A stretch of 64,000 bases of DNA from Candidozyma auris (taxonomy: Eukaryota; Ascomycota; Pichiomycetes; Serinales; Metschnikowiaceae): contig NC_072815.1 in NCBI RefSeq assembly GCF_003013715.1, forward strand, positions 248,001 through 312,000, given 5' to 3'. Position numbers and translations under genes: made by a program. Below the pieces are notes generated by a model that saw only the letters and a program-made list of their open reading frames with translations, did not search any database and had not been told where the DNA came from. Below are positions 55,185-64,000 of this stretch, in pieces. The stretch's first letter is position 1, and the number at the start of each line of letters is the position of its first letter.

Positions 55185-55741
55185 GATGGTGTTGTTAGGT
55201 GGAGGCTTCTTACATTGATCGCATATATCATCATGGAGGCGTGTGCAAACCAGGATTACCACAAAGTGGGCCCGGGAAGCGGCGAAGTCAAAGAGAAAAT
55301 ACGACTTTGCGAGAAAAATCAGGCGTTTGACAGGAGAAATGAGGACGATCACATAATCTCGACCTTTGGTCTACTTAATTGGCTTTTTTATGATGTTTGA
55401 GTGCTGATGTCGATAATAGAGAATCACCAGATCAAGAAGCATGCACAAGGAAGTTAAAAATTTTTGCATTTTTGAAAACTTCTCAATATTTTAGGGTGAA
55501 TAAATCTCGATATTAATGTTTCATTTAAGTCTGAACCAGCAATCTCCTTATTCACGCCTCGAATTTATTCTTTTAGTTATCAAGGGATGTTGATCAACTC
55601 GGATATTCAGAGTAATTACAGAGATAGGGGCTTTGGCTGCTGAATAATGGGAGACAAAGTGTTGAGATATTTACACATTGGTATTTTATGAAGGCATATA
55701 TCAACAATAATTGGTATTGTATGTTCTAGTGGTGGCCGAAT

Positions 55742-55751
55742 GGCTGCGAAA
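55742..55751 (+). promoter_or_regulatory. Recurrent intergenic motif GGCTGCGAAA, copy 16
   Basis: An exact match in the context CGAATGGCTGCGAAAACGAG, in the RHO3/UTP5 divergent region, about 290 bp from UTP5. Confidence 0.6.
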
Positions 55752-55927
55752 ACGAGGTTTAGTGACGTATTCTCGTTCGTTGCGATGTCTCTTTTCCGTA
55801 AAAAAATGAATCCCTCTAAGTTCATATTTTGATCAAAAACTCAACAGCTATAGCTCGGACAGCACACTAACGAAAATTCCAATTCAATCGAAGTGCAAGT
55901 ATGAAGCACAACCAGACTGACACTATA

Positions 55928-55933
55928 CACGTG
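55928..55933. promoter_or_regulatory. E-box CACGTG upstream of UTP5
   Basis: CACGTG in ATACACGTGACTC, 108-113 bp before the UTP5 ATG. It is a candidate Cbf1-type site, paralleling UTP22. Confidence 0.4.
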
Positions 55934-56040
55934 ACTCTTATCACGCGATCAACTTTCGTCTGCTCTTCTCCATCTCGCGTAACTGAAAAACCAGAAACCT
56001 TCATCATCAGTCATCAAATACCTTAAGATTGCATAAAGGG

Positions 56041-57930
56041 ATGTCATCCTCGCTCCTCATTGCCCGCTTCGACCCAACGCTAACGTACCTTGCGCTGGCT
56101 GTCCAGGCATTGGATGTCCACCAAGTGAAAGTGCAATCGCTCATCTCATCGCAGGATCTGATCAATGCTCTGATAAATCTTGGGAAGAATCAGAAGATCT
56201 CAAACTTGCAATGGGTCAGTGCCAACAAATTGTCTCTCATAGCTTTATGCCTAACCAACGGTACCATTGCACTTTACCTGCCGGTGTCGAACTCCATTGT
56301 GGCCGAATTGGAGTGTCCTTCTAGCTTGCAGGTGACGGACTTTCACTTTTCCGAGGCCACCCAAACCGGATGGTCTGCTGATATTGGAGGTAACATTTAT
56401 GAATGGGACATGCAAACAAATCAGTTGTTGCTGAAAACAGCGCTTTTTGACCTCCTCGAGTTGGCTGAATCCGTGTCAAGATTATCCTCTGTATCCTACA
56501 ACCGTGAGCCCCATCTTCTCGTGGCGACTCAGAATGTATACTTGATTCATCCTAGAACACACACTGTGGTGAAATCTTTCCATGCACACGTACTGCCGAT
56601 ACACTCGCTTTTCCCAGTCCGTGGGCTTCCAGATGTCTTCGTCACTGCTGCAGAAAACGATCGTTTTGTTAACATCTACTCCATATCGCAAGGCTCGACA
56701 AAAGCTGTTCTTGTAGCAGAAGCCTCCACTGAACATGTTGCTTTGGCTAGACACGATGCCAAGGGCTCTATATTGGCTGCGGTGACTGAGTCTGGCGTAG
56801 TGGAAGTGTTTAAAGATCCTCTCACTTTCGAGAGCAATGGCCCCACATCTACCCCAGATAAGTCCAAAAAGAAACGGAGGCAGCAGTCGAAGAACGCTCA
56901 AAGCAGACACTCGGACGCAACGCTCAAGTTCAGTCGTCCCGATGGTGAGGTCAGCAACCCAGACGACGAAACCCTACACATCAACGCTGTCGCAGCGTCG
57001 AATAGCGTTTTACACGTTACATGGCTCGAGAATGCATCTGTCTCATATTTCGATGCTTTACCCTGGCACAATGACGCCGGCTTTGCATTTGAAGGCTTTC
57101 AGAAACTTGCTAAATCGAAACAAAAGATCCGTGCTACTGCTCACAGCACTGATGGCCATGATGTGGCGGCTCCTAAGCTTTACCAGGAGCACCACACCGT
57201 TATCACAGAGGGCAATGCTTTTCAAGAGGATGTAGACGAAGACGAAGATGAGGAAACGTTAGCAGAAAAGATGAACAAACTTTCAGAACAACTGAGGCAA
57301 ATGGAGAGCAGGAACAAGAAGAAACTCAAGCGTCACACCCCTGGTTCTCTAGCAGTTGTTTTGTCACAAGTGTTGAAGAACAACGATAATTCTATGCTCG
57401 ATGAGGCAGTCCTTGTAAATAGGGACCCAACGATTGTTCGCAACACGATTGCCAGATTGGATCCATCCTTGGCGGTGGTCTTTTTGGACAGGCTTGCCGA
57501 GAGACTCACGCGAAACCAGGCTCGTCTGGAGCAATTGTATTTTTGGATCAAGTGGGTAATTGTTATTCATGGAAGTGTGTTGGCGTCAATACCGAACATC
57601 AGCAACAAGTTGACAAGCTTACACTCGATCTTGACCAAAAAAGCCGACACTTTACCCCGTTTGCTCGAGTTGCAAGGAAGACTCAGCTTGCTACAGTCGC
57701 AAAACACTTTGAAGAAAGAGATCCTCAACGGTTCTGTGGCCGGTGAAAATGAAGAAGGAGAAGAAGAGGTGGAGTATATCGAGGAGCTAGACGACGCTGA
57801 ACACGCTGGTTTGATCAGCGACGAAGACGATGAGATGATGGAGATGGACGGTGAGGACGACTATGAAAACAGCGACGAGGAACTCATGGAAGACGAACAG
57901 GAGAACGATATGACGGACGGTGAAGCTTAA
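56041..57930 (+). CDS. UTP5: tUTP/UtpA subunit Utp5
   Basis: A 629-residue nucleolar WD-repeat protein of the UtpA (t-UTP) complex, which binds early pre-rRNA and supports rDNA transcription. The N-terminal ~270 residues form the propeller (for example TAAENDRFVNIYSISQGSTK, ESGVVEVFKDPL). The Utp12 domain at about 430-545 is diagnostic: AVVLSQVLKNNDNSMLDEAV, LDPSLAVVFLDRLAERLTRN and WIKWVIVIHGSVLASIPNI. The tail is extremely acidic (EEGEEEVEYIEELDDAEHAG). CTG codon 80 falls where the yeast protein reads LYS, supporting Ser decoding. The start at 56041 is the first ATG. Confidence 0.93.
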   Translation: MSSSLLIARFDPTLTYLALAVQALDVHQVKVQSLISSQDLINALINLGKNQKISNLQWVSANKLSLIALCLTNGTIALYLPVSNSIVAELECPSSLQVTDFHFSEATQTGWSADIGGNIYEWDMQTNQLLLKTALFDLLELAESVSRLSSVSYNREPHLLVATQNVYLIHPRTHTVVKSFHAHVLPIHSLFPVRGLPDVFVTAAENDRFVNIYSISQGSTKAVLVAEASTEHVALARHDAKGSILAAVTESGVVEVFKDPLTFESNGPTSTPDKSKKKRRQQSKNAQSRHSDATLKFSRPDGEVSNPDDETLHINAVAASNSVLHVTWLENASVSYFDALPWHNDAGFAFEGFQKLAKSKQKIRATAHSTDGHDVAAPKLYQEHHTVITEGNAFQEDVDEDEDEETLAEKMNKLSEQLRQMESRNKKKLKRHTPGSLAVVLSQVLKNNDNSMLDEAVLVNRDPTIVRNTIARLDPSLAVVFLDRLAERLTRNQARLEQLYFWIKWVIVIHGSVLASIPNISNKLTSLHSILTKKADTLPRLLELQGRLSLLQSQNTLKKEILNGSVAGENEEGEEEVEYIEELDDAEHAGLISDEDDEMMEMDGEDDYENSDEELMEDEQENDMTDGEA

Positions 57931-58055
57931 ACATAATTCTGTGCATATATATACATATATAGAGGTTTTAAAGACCACTGTACACTAGGAACCTTCTATT
58001 CATCACATTGCACTCTACGCGCACTGTTCACGCCTCATACAAATACTCAGCTTAA

Positions 58056-59630
58056 ATGGGTATGTCTCAATTGAACTGGAGATTCGTCTATTTGCTTACA
58101 ATCGGTCTTCGATTTGTTCTAGCTTTGGCGAACTCCTATATACATCCAGATGAACATTTCCAAAGCTTAGAGGTGGCCTCTCTGCTATGGCTAGGGTACC
58201 ACACCAACATACCTTGGGAGTTCACCTCTTCTTCACCAGCGAGAAGCTATGTGCCATTGGCAGTCCTATACTACCCCATTTTGAAGCTTTCGCAATATAT
58301 GGGTCTCGAATTGCCCCTACAGATATGGTACCTATCCAGACTAGTTCTAATGGTGATGTCATGGATGATCACGGATTGGTGTTTGTTTAGGATGCTTCCT
58401 ACTAAACAGGAGAGAATCAAGGCCATATACTTCACGCTGACATCATACGTTACGCTAGTGTACCAATCACACTGCTTTTCGAACTCTATTGAGACAATGT
58501 TGGTGATGGGCGCTGTTTATATCATCAACGAGCTTCGCTTCCTTTTTTCGCAGAATGATTCACAGTATGATAAGAGGGACTTGAGGAGGTTGGCTACGAT
58601 TTTTGGCGCGTTGGTTGCATTTGGTATATTCAACAGAATCACCTTCGCTGCGTTCTTGATCTTTCCATCTGTGTTTCTCCTTCAAAGTTTTTGGAAGTGG
58701 AAGTCACTTTTGTTCTTTGCAGTATTGAGCTTCGCTGTGGTATCTGGTGGGTGCGTGCTTCTCGACTCCGTGCTATTTGGGTCGTTGTCGTTGGCAGATA
58801 TTGTAAGAGATCCATGGAAAGCTTCTCATTACGTCATCACTCCATTGAACAGTTTACTCTACAATAGCAGCATTGAGAATTTGGGTAAGCATGGGCTCCA
58901 CCCCAGATATAACCACGTCTTGATCAATTTGCCTCAACTTTTTGGTCCTGGTCTCTTCCTTTTATTCTGCCGTTTTCGAAACAGATACTGGAGGACAACA
59001 CCTTTCATAAGTGCACTCAGTGGTATTGTGTTTTTGTCAGCCGTGCCCCATCAAGAGCTACGATTCCTCCTTCCCGTGGTACCTCTTTTGTGCTCCTGTT
59101 TTGACTTAAGCCTCGGATATAAGGATGAGGCGCCTAAAAAGTCTTGGTTATTGTCGCCTTTGATGGCTCTTTGGTTTGTATTCAATATTATAATGGGTGT
59201 GCTTATGGGCATCTTCCATCAAGGCGGCGTTGTTCCTGCTCTTGACCAATTGCACGGGCTACAACTTCAAGATACCGCACAAGTCTGGTGGAGAACGTAT
59301 TCCCCGCCAACATGGATGTTGGCAGACAGAGAGAATAATTGTCAGTTCATCACTTTAAATGCCGACAACCATAAGTTTTCATTTGACGAGAGCAAGAAGA
59401 GCTACGTGGTTGACGCCATGGGATCTGATTTTGGAATCGTTGACGAGCTAATCAAGGAATTACGTAAGAAGGTCGTCTTGGTGACGCCGATTGCGTCTTT
59501 CAAATCGCATTTTGATGACAGCCGGTTCCGCAAAATATGGAGTACTCCGTTCCACTTGGATTTGGATCACCTTGACTGGTCTGATCCTAAAACTTTGCAA
59601 CCTGGATTAGCAATCTATGAGCTAGTCTAG
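58056..59630 (+). CDS. SMP3: GPI mannosyltransferase Smp3 (fourth mannose)
   Basis: A 524-residue multi-pass ER mannosyltransferase (GT22 family) that adds the fourth, side-branch mannose to GPI precursors, essential in yeasts. The GT22 HPDEHFQ motif is at residues 30-36, right after the first membrane helix. Further matches are NIPWEFTSSSPARSYVPL, SYVTLVYQSHCFSNSIETML, HGLHPRYNHVLINLPQLFGP, PHQELRFLLPVVPLL, VWWRTYSPPTWML and the C-terminal FHLDLDHLDWSD ... LQPGLAIYEL. These extend along the whole yeast protein (516). It follows UTP5 by 125 bp and converges on RPT3, 31 bp apart. Confidence 0.95.
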   Translation: MGMSQLNWRFVYLLTIGLRFVLALANSYIHPDEHFQSLEVASLLWLGYHTNIPWEFTSSSPARSYVPLAVLYYPILKLSQYMGLELPLQIWYLSRLVLMVMSWMITDWCLFRMLPTKQERIKAIYFTLTSYVTLVYQSHCFSNSIETMLVMGAVYIINELRFLFSQNDSQYDKRDLRRLATIFGALVAFGIFNRITFAAFLIFPSVFLLQSFWKWKSLLFFAVLSFAVVSGGCVLLDSVLFGSLSLADIVRDPWKASHYVITPLNSLLYNSSIENLGKHGLHPRYNHVLINLPQLFGPGLFLLFCRFRNRYWRTTPFISALSGIVFLSAVPHQELRFLLPVVPLLCSCFDLSLGYKDEAPKKSWLLSPLMALWFVFNIIMGVLMGIFHQGGVVPALDQLHGLQLQDTAQVWWRTYSPPTWMLADRENNCQFITLNADNHKFSFDESKKSYVVDAMGSDFGIVDELIKELRKKVVLVTPIASFKSHFDDSRFRKIWSTPFHLDLDHLDWSDPKTLQPGLAIYELV

Positions 59631-59661
59631 TGTTTGATGTAACATTATCAAGATAACTCAA

Positions 59662-60906
59662 TCACTTGTAGAAGTCAAACTTGTCATGCTCAGTTCCGCT
59701 CTTCACCTGAGCAGTGTAGGCCTCCTCCAAGTCATTTTGCAAAATCATGTATCTGTTCTTTCTTACCGCACGTAAACCAGCTTCTTGCATGATAGCGGCA
59801 ATCACGGCACCAGATAATGGATCATTCCGTACAATCAAAGAGTCCAAATCAACTTCTGGAGCCAAGGCCATCTTTGATGCAATAGTGGAGAAAATCAAAC
59901 GCCTCTCTCTTCTATCTTTCAATGAAGGGAATTCAATTTTTCTGTCCAATCTTCCCGGTCTCAACAATGCAGGATCTAAGGTGTCTGCTCTATTGGTTGC
60001 CATGATGACTTTGACGTTGGAAGTTTGATCGAACCCATCCATCTGATTTAACAATTCCAACAAAATTCTTTGCACCTCACGATCAGCACCAGTTTGGGCG
60101 TCGAATCTTTTTGTGGCAATGGCGTCAATTTCATCAATGAAAATGATTGCAGGTGAGTTTTCCCTAGCTAGACGAAAAACGTCTCTCACCATTCTTGGAC
60201 CTTCACCTAAGTACTTTTGAACAAACTCTGAACCGTTGATACGGATGAATGATGCAGTAGTGGAGTTGGCAACGGCTTTGACCAACATGGTCTTACCTGT
60301 ACCTGGAGGGCCGTAAAGCAACACACCTCTGGGCGGATCGATACCAATCTGCGAGTACAAGTCACCTTGCGTCAATGGCAACTCAACAGCTTCCCTAATT
60401 TCCTGCTTCTGCATGTCCAAACCACCAACATCAGCATACGTCACGTCTGGTTTCTGGTTGTCACCGACAATCGCAATAGAGGAGTCGGCTTCAGGAGGCA
60501 AAATGTCCACAAGAGCATTGGAGTGACGGTGTAATGCAACAGAAGAAGAGGGCTTTAATAGTTCCCTGTCCAAAGTGGAAAGAATCCTTACCACGTAATT
60601 TGATCCGGTGGTACTAGAAACTATACCGGTGTTCTCGTCAATAGGTTCCAAAAACTGGCCAATGACCAAAGGAACCGATCTGATTCTCTTCACTTCTTCT
60701 TGAGCACGTACTAGTTCTCTCTTCAAGTGGCGCTGCTCGTCTTTGATGTAGTCCTCCTGTAACAACAATAAGTCCAACTCTTTCTCCAACTTCTTTAGTT
60801 TCAAGTACACGTCCAGGTTATCATCTGTGAAATGAGACCAGTCAAGCTTTGATTTGGGAAGACTGGTTGTGGGAACAACGGGTTGTTCTATGCCTAATTC
60901 CTCCAT
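59662..60906 (-). CDS. RPT3: 26S proteasome regulatory ATPase Rpt3
   Basis: A 414-residue AAA ATPase of the 19S base. An N-terminal coiled coil ([20 protein letters not shown]) leads to an OB domain and the AAA module. This has Walker A GPPGTGKT, Walker [11 protein letters not shown], the second region of homology ([20 protein letters not shown]) and the Rpt3-specific C-terminus FDFYK, an HbYX-like tail that docks into the 20S ring. All conserved leucines checked use non-CTG codons. No perfect PACE (GGTGGCAAA) site is seen upstream; TTGTGGCAAG near 60978 is a weak relative. Confidence 0.96.
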   Translation of the reverse strand: MEELGIEQPVVPTTSLPKSKLDWSHFTDDNLDVYLKLKKLEKELDLLLLQEDYIKDEQRHLKRELVRAQEEVKRIRSVPLVIGQFLEPIDENTGIVSSTTGSNYVVRILSTLDRELLKPSSSVALHRHSNALVDILPPEADSSIAIVGDNQKPDVTYADVGGLDMQKQEIREAVELPLTQGDLYSQIGIDPPRGVLLYGPPGTGKTMLVKAVANSTTASFIRINGSEFVQKYLGEGPRMVRDVFRLARENSPAIIFIDEIDAIATKRFDAQTGADREVQRILLELLNQMDGFDQTSNVKVIMATNRADTLDPALLRPGRLDRKIEFPSLKDRRERRLIFSTIASKMALAPEVDLDSLIVRNDPLSGAVIAAIMQEAGLRAVRKNRYMILQNDLEEAYTAQVKSGTEHDKFDFYK

Positions 60907-62363
60907 GGCGTTGAAAGTGGTATGTAATCAATTGTTGAACGAGGTAATGTACTGTGGTAACCAGGCGAGATTAGTTACTTGTGGCAAGATAGTGGTATGT
61001 ACACGACCTATTTAAATTATGGGCAATTGAAATCGTCAAACCAACGTCGAAAACCGTAAAATAGAGGGGTATTAAATTTATCGACTAAAAGCTATTTTGA
61101 TAATTGCGGCAGCCGTTGATGTGGATTGCCTCATAGTGAGTATAGCGAGCAATGCCTATAATACGCTGTATTGGCTGCGAAAAGGGCTCAAATACAAGTG
61201 GGACCCTTATGATGAGACGACCCTAAAGACAAAAAATTTCCATTATTGGGCCATGAAAGCATGTATATGTCAAGATGAAATGCTTGGGAAATATAGCGGA
61301 TTGCCATATTGTGTACCTGTGACAAGCAGCCATCGAACCAAGCACTAAAAGCGTTGAATAATTCGGTTTTGTGATTCTCGGTAGAGCAATTATTAAGAAC
61401 TAGTCTCTATTTGCCACTGTGTTACGCATTAGAAACTCATTATAATGCCTGCTTGCACCCCACTGGAAGGTTTAAGCTTCCTGACAATTGTCTTGGATGA
61501 GGTCACTTACATGGGGATTTGAAGTCTTCATATTTGTTACAGAGACATAATCCATAACTCAACAATTCTGATTTGACACCGGGATGAGCTCATATCATTC
61601 GTCAATTTCACTCAATCTCAATTCTCTCTCGCAAAAGTTTGTTAGCTTCTTCATTGAGGAAATGAAGCGAAGTGAAGTCCTTCACTGTTGTACTTCCAAG
61701 TTATCGCTTCCCATCATCCGCCTCTGTTAAGAATGCATATCTTTGCATAAGGAAATTTTCTCCTCTGCGAAGCGTTGATAACCTCAGAAAACGGAAAATC
61801 CCCTCTTCTCAATGATTTGCACCAACTGTCGCTTATGCATGGCATCTAGTTAAGACAGCGTTGCGAGTGCGTTGACAGCTGTGTTCAGTGCAGCCAGAAG
61901 CTACACAGAACAAGGTTTGAGGACAAGAAGTTGTCAAATCCATACAAAGTATATAAAATGACATGACGCAATTGTTGTGGAATTCTCTAATTATCTTAAT
62001 TCATAATAACCCTCAATCCTTATCAAACCCTTCAATTACCCCATGCAACTTCATGCACAGTGGCCAGAGCTTATATGATGGCACAACTGAACTCTAGATA
62101 AAAGTTCAATTGTTTGTTCGAGAAACCACTAATCAAGGAAAACATCGGAAACCGCTGCACGTTCTATCGACTGGTCCCTTGTGCGTCCTGTCCCACTCTC
62201 GGTTCCCCTTTAGGCATTTTCTCCGACTCATCCTATCTGTATCTGCCCTCGCGCTTCGGCTCAGGCGGCTCAATCCAGCTGCAACCCTCCACATTTTTCT
62301 TGACCAACTGCTACCAGTACTATTTATTTCGAACTCTTCTGGCTCAGTCATTTCTCGTTGGAC
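60907..62363. other. Divergent RPT3/FMP27 intergenic region
   Basis: About 1.46 kb with an exact recurrent motif at 61173-61182. Open frames at 61097-61348 and 62110-62571 lack an ATG or overlap FMP27 in another frame. No other feature is recognised. Confidence 0.5.
61173..61182 (+). promoter_or_regulatory. Recurrent intergenic motif GGCTGCGAAA, copy 17
   Basis: An exact match in the context TATTGGCTGCGAAAAGGG, about 270 bp upstream of the RPT3 start. Confidence 0.6.
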
Positions 62364-64000
62364 ATGCTCATTCAGTTGGCCCTTGCGGCCTTTGCCCTGG
62401 TGGCAGTGTTCCTCTTCTTGCTCAACAGAATTCCCCATGTCACTGTCAGGTCGCTTGGATGGCTATCGCTACGAAACATCACCATTGACCTCAAAGATAC
62501 GACCGTCCACCTCGATAGAGCATCATTTTGGGTCAATTTCAGACGATCGTCCCAGGAGCCCTTCCGCATGATCCACATAGGCTTGTTCGGGGTATCCGTG
62601 CACCAGCGAAGAAGCTCCAACGAGAGCGCTAGGAAGGAGAAACCCAAGGCGCCGTCGATTCCCGAACATTTGGAGTTTACTGTGCCTGAGTGGGCTTACC
62701 GCTGGACGCTCAAGAGATCCTGGATCAATCAGATTGACATTCATGTGTTGCGGTGCTCATACCACAATGAAGCTGTCTCGGAAGACATATCGGCCCATTT
62801 CGACTATGTTCGTCTTCACAACCGCTACAACCCATCTACCAGCGTCTACAGGTTATCTTTGTCGGTCATTGACGGCTACTTGATGAACCTGCACTCCGAT
62901 TTGTCGGGAACCGGAAAGCTGATCAAAATATTTCGCAGCGTTGCTGTTGCCCTTGAGTCCTCGTTGGTATTTTCATGTTGTGCACTCAACAGGAAGATAA
63001 TGGTGGTCAATTGGAAGGACATATCTGTCCAGCTCTCCGTGGCTAACCCGTACATTAAGCCCATTTCAGGGTTGAAGGCTCAGGTGTGCCAGAATAATGA
63101 GAAAACAACATATGACGCCTCTGACAAAATCCCTATGTTGGACCAGATAATCAAGGCTTTCGCCATAATGTCGTCTGTGGAACTTCGTGTGGAAAGTTTC
63201 AAGGCTGAATTCTCTGATATAGCGCTTGAGGTGTCCAGTACTTTGCTATCCTTGAAAAGAGAGAAATCTTTTAAGCTCCACACCATCGCTGCTGCGTCCG
63301 CCTACGTCAACTCACTCAGAGTCTTCAACTCTGAGACAAAGTGCGTTGACATTCCATCCCTTACATATTTATTTGAGTGTGATTTGGCGGACTTATTCAG
63401 GGCCTATGAGTCCAATAATAAGGACAATTTCTTTGTCGATGTGAGCACAAGTCTTGATATCACTCATCCATCTCTTGATATTTATTTTGATCAACTCGGT
63501 CCCATCATGGCCATGTTAAAACTGTCTCACCAGAAGTCGAAGAATACCGCTGTGCAAGAACAAAAATCATTCATGCCAGTGCCTTTGAGTAAGTACCTTC
63601 GGAAGCTAAGGGTGACGTCCGTGAAGCTTGGAGTATCTGACATAAGATTGACACTACATTTGCCTGCCATGGGTCTGAATGAATTCAATCGTTCTTCGGT
63701 CAATAATGTCACCGCAACGATGAACGTGGCCTATATATTGACAAAGTATTCATCAAAAGAATTGGGCAAAATTCTTCTGCTTCGTCATACTCCGGATGAC
63801 CCACCAGCAACTCTTAAAGCTTTAGTGAAGGTCAAAAACTTGTTAGTTGATATCGAAGAGAACCTGGCATCAACGACAACGATGACCTTGATGGTTGCAT
63901 ATTGCCTCAATACTCATAGAGTGAAGTTAAAATTCTTGACCAAACGACTTATGACTAAATCTGTCAACAACATGATCTTCTATGTGGTTCGTCGTTTACG
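62364..64000 (+). CDS. FMP27: Fmp27/Hob-type bridge-like lipid transfer protein, 5' part
   Basis: An open frame of 545 complete codons running off the window with no stop. It starts with a membrane anchor (MLIQLALAAFALVAVFLFLL) followed by a repeating-beta-groove N-terminus with RSLGWLSLRNITIDLKDTTV, WVNFRRSSQEPFRMIHIGLF and LEFTVPEWAYRWTLKRSWIN. This resembles the start of the very large yeast Fmp27/Ypr117w (Hob1/2, BLTP2) proteins, tubes that move lipids at ER-plasma membrane contacts. The alternative within the family is the paralogue Hob2/Ypr117w. The ATG at 62364 is supported by the immediate hydrophobic anchor. The protein would normally exceed 2,000 residues. Confidence 0.75.
   Translation, partial: MLIQLALAAFALVAVFLFLLNRIPHVTVRSLGWLSLRNITIDLKDTTVHLDRASFWVNFRRSSQEPFRMIHIGLFGVSVHQRRSSNESARKEKPKAPSIPEHLEFTVPEWAYRWTLKRSWINQIDIHVLRCSYHNEAVSEDISAHFDYVRLHNRYNPSTSVYRLSLSVIDGYLMNLHSDLSGTGKLIKIFRSVAVALESSLVFSCCALNRKIMVVNWKDISVQLSVANPYIKPISGLKAQVCQNNEKTTYDASDKIPMLDQIIKAFAIMSSVELRVESFKAEFSDIALEVSSTLLSLKREKSFKLHTIAAASAYVNSLRVFNSETKCVDIPSLTYLFECDLADLFRAYESNNKDNFFVDVSTSLDITHPSLDIYFDQLGPIMAMLKLSHQKSKNTAVQEQKSFMPVPLSKYLRKLRVTSVKLGVSDIRLTLHLPAMGLNEFNRSSVNNVTATMNVAYILTKYSSKELGKILLLRHTPDDPPATLKALVKVKNLLVDIEENLASTTTMTLMVAYCLNTHRVKLKFLTKRLMTKSVNNMIFYVVRRL

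Larger units (their letters stand above)
55185..56040. other. Divergent RHO3/UTP5 intergenic region
   Basis: About 860 bp of AT-rich DNA with an exact recurrent motif at 55742-55751 and an E-box at 55928-55933. No gene is seen. Confidence 0.5.

Noticed and set aside
60970..60985. PACE (Rpn4) element upstream of RPT3
   Set aside because: Only TTGTGGCAAG is present, with mismatches to GGTGGCAAA; too weak to call.
61097..61348. 83-codon frame in the RPT3/FMP27 region
   Set aside because: No ATG start, and it spans a recurrent motif copy; no recognisable product.
1..64000. tRNA genes, rRNA, transposons, CRISPR arrays
   Set aside because: I looked for B-box GGTTCGANTCC on both strands, long terminal repeats and regularly spaced repeats and saw none. 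A tRNAscan or Infernal run would be decisive, especially for snoRNAs, which I cannot exclude.

Overview
This window is a gene-dense piece of nuclear chromosome from a budding yeast of the CUG-Ser clade. It is probably a haploid, moderately GC-rich member of the Metschnikowiaceae (Clavispora, Metschnikowia or Candida auris relatives); the clade is well supported, the family only tentatively. The evidence is compact intron-poor genes, yeast-type orthologues throughout, and CTG codons at positions where relatives carry Ser or small polar residues. Examples are BNA4 codons 303 and 306 and UTP5 codon 80. Conserved leucines use TTG, CTT or CTC instead. I recognised no tRNA or rRNA genes, transposons, CRISPR arrays, viral genes or toxin genes. 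The window holds 34 genes, with one running off the right end.

Layout, left to right. 0-10 kb: CKA2, SLD7, MRPL10, an unrecognised repeat-bearing membrane protein, ERG7. 10-20 kb: UTP22, a DUF1746 (Dsc4-like) membrane protein, RPC40, ERP3, intron-containing MRPS35, CDC7. 20-31 kb: an unrecognised low-complexity protein, intron-containing RPF2, NUP133, DAD2, a shugoshin-like protein, CDC21 and HSP12. 32-44 kb: an FMP10-like thioesterase, ULP2, a degenerate-TBC GYP5/GYL1-like protein, BNA4, TIM44, GLO3. 44-54 kb: an MFS sugar porter behind a 2.3-kb promoter region, a PMP22-family protein, ETR1, an allantoinase (DAL1) with a large internal insertion, and an EMI1-like protein. 54-64 kb: intron-containing RHO3, UTP5, SMP3, RPT3 and the 5' part of FMP27.

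The genes are not one pathway, but themes recur: ribosome biogenesis and rRNA transcription (UTP22, RPC40, RPF2, UTP5), DNA replication (SLD7, CDC7, CDC21), chromosome segregation (DAD2, the shugoshin-like gene), mitochondrial translation and import (MRPL10, MRPS35, TIM44, ETR1), and secretion and GPI or lipid metabolism (ERP3, GLO3, RHO3, SMP3, ERG7, FMP27).

The most striking unexplained signal is a short non-coding motif, AATGGCTGCRAAA. It appears about once in nearly every long promoter-containing intergenic region, in either orientation, and I saw no copy inside a gene. It behaves like the binding site of an abundant factor (a general regulatory factor or a replication-origin element). 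Other points of interest are the W/H-rich repeat protein, the allantoinase insertion, three introns in which the TACTAAC branch site sits 5-6 nt before the 3' splice site (two introns being exactly 47 nt), and palindromes in the sugar-porter promoter.
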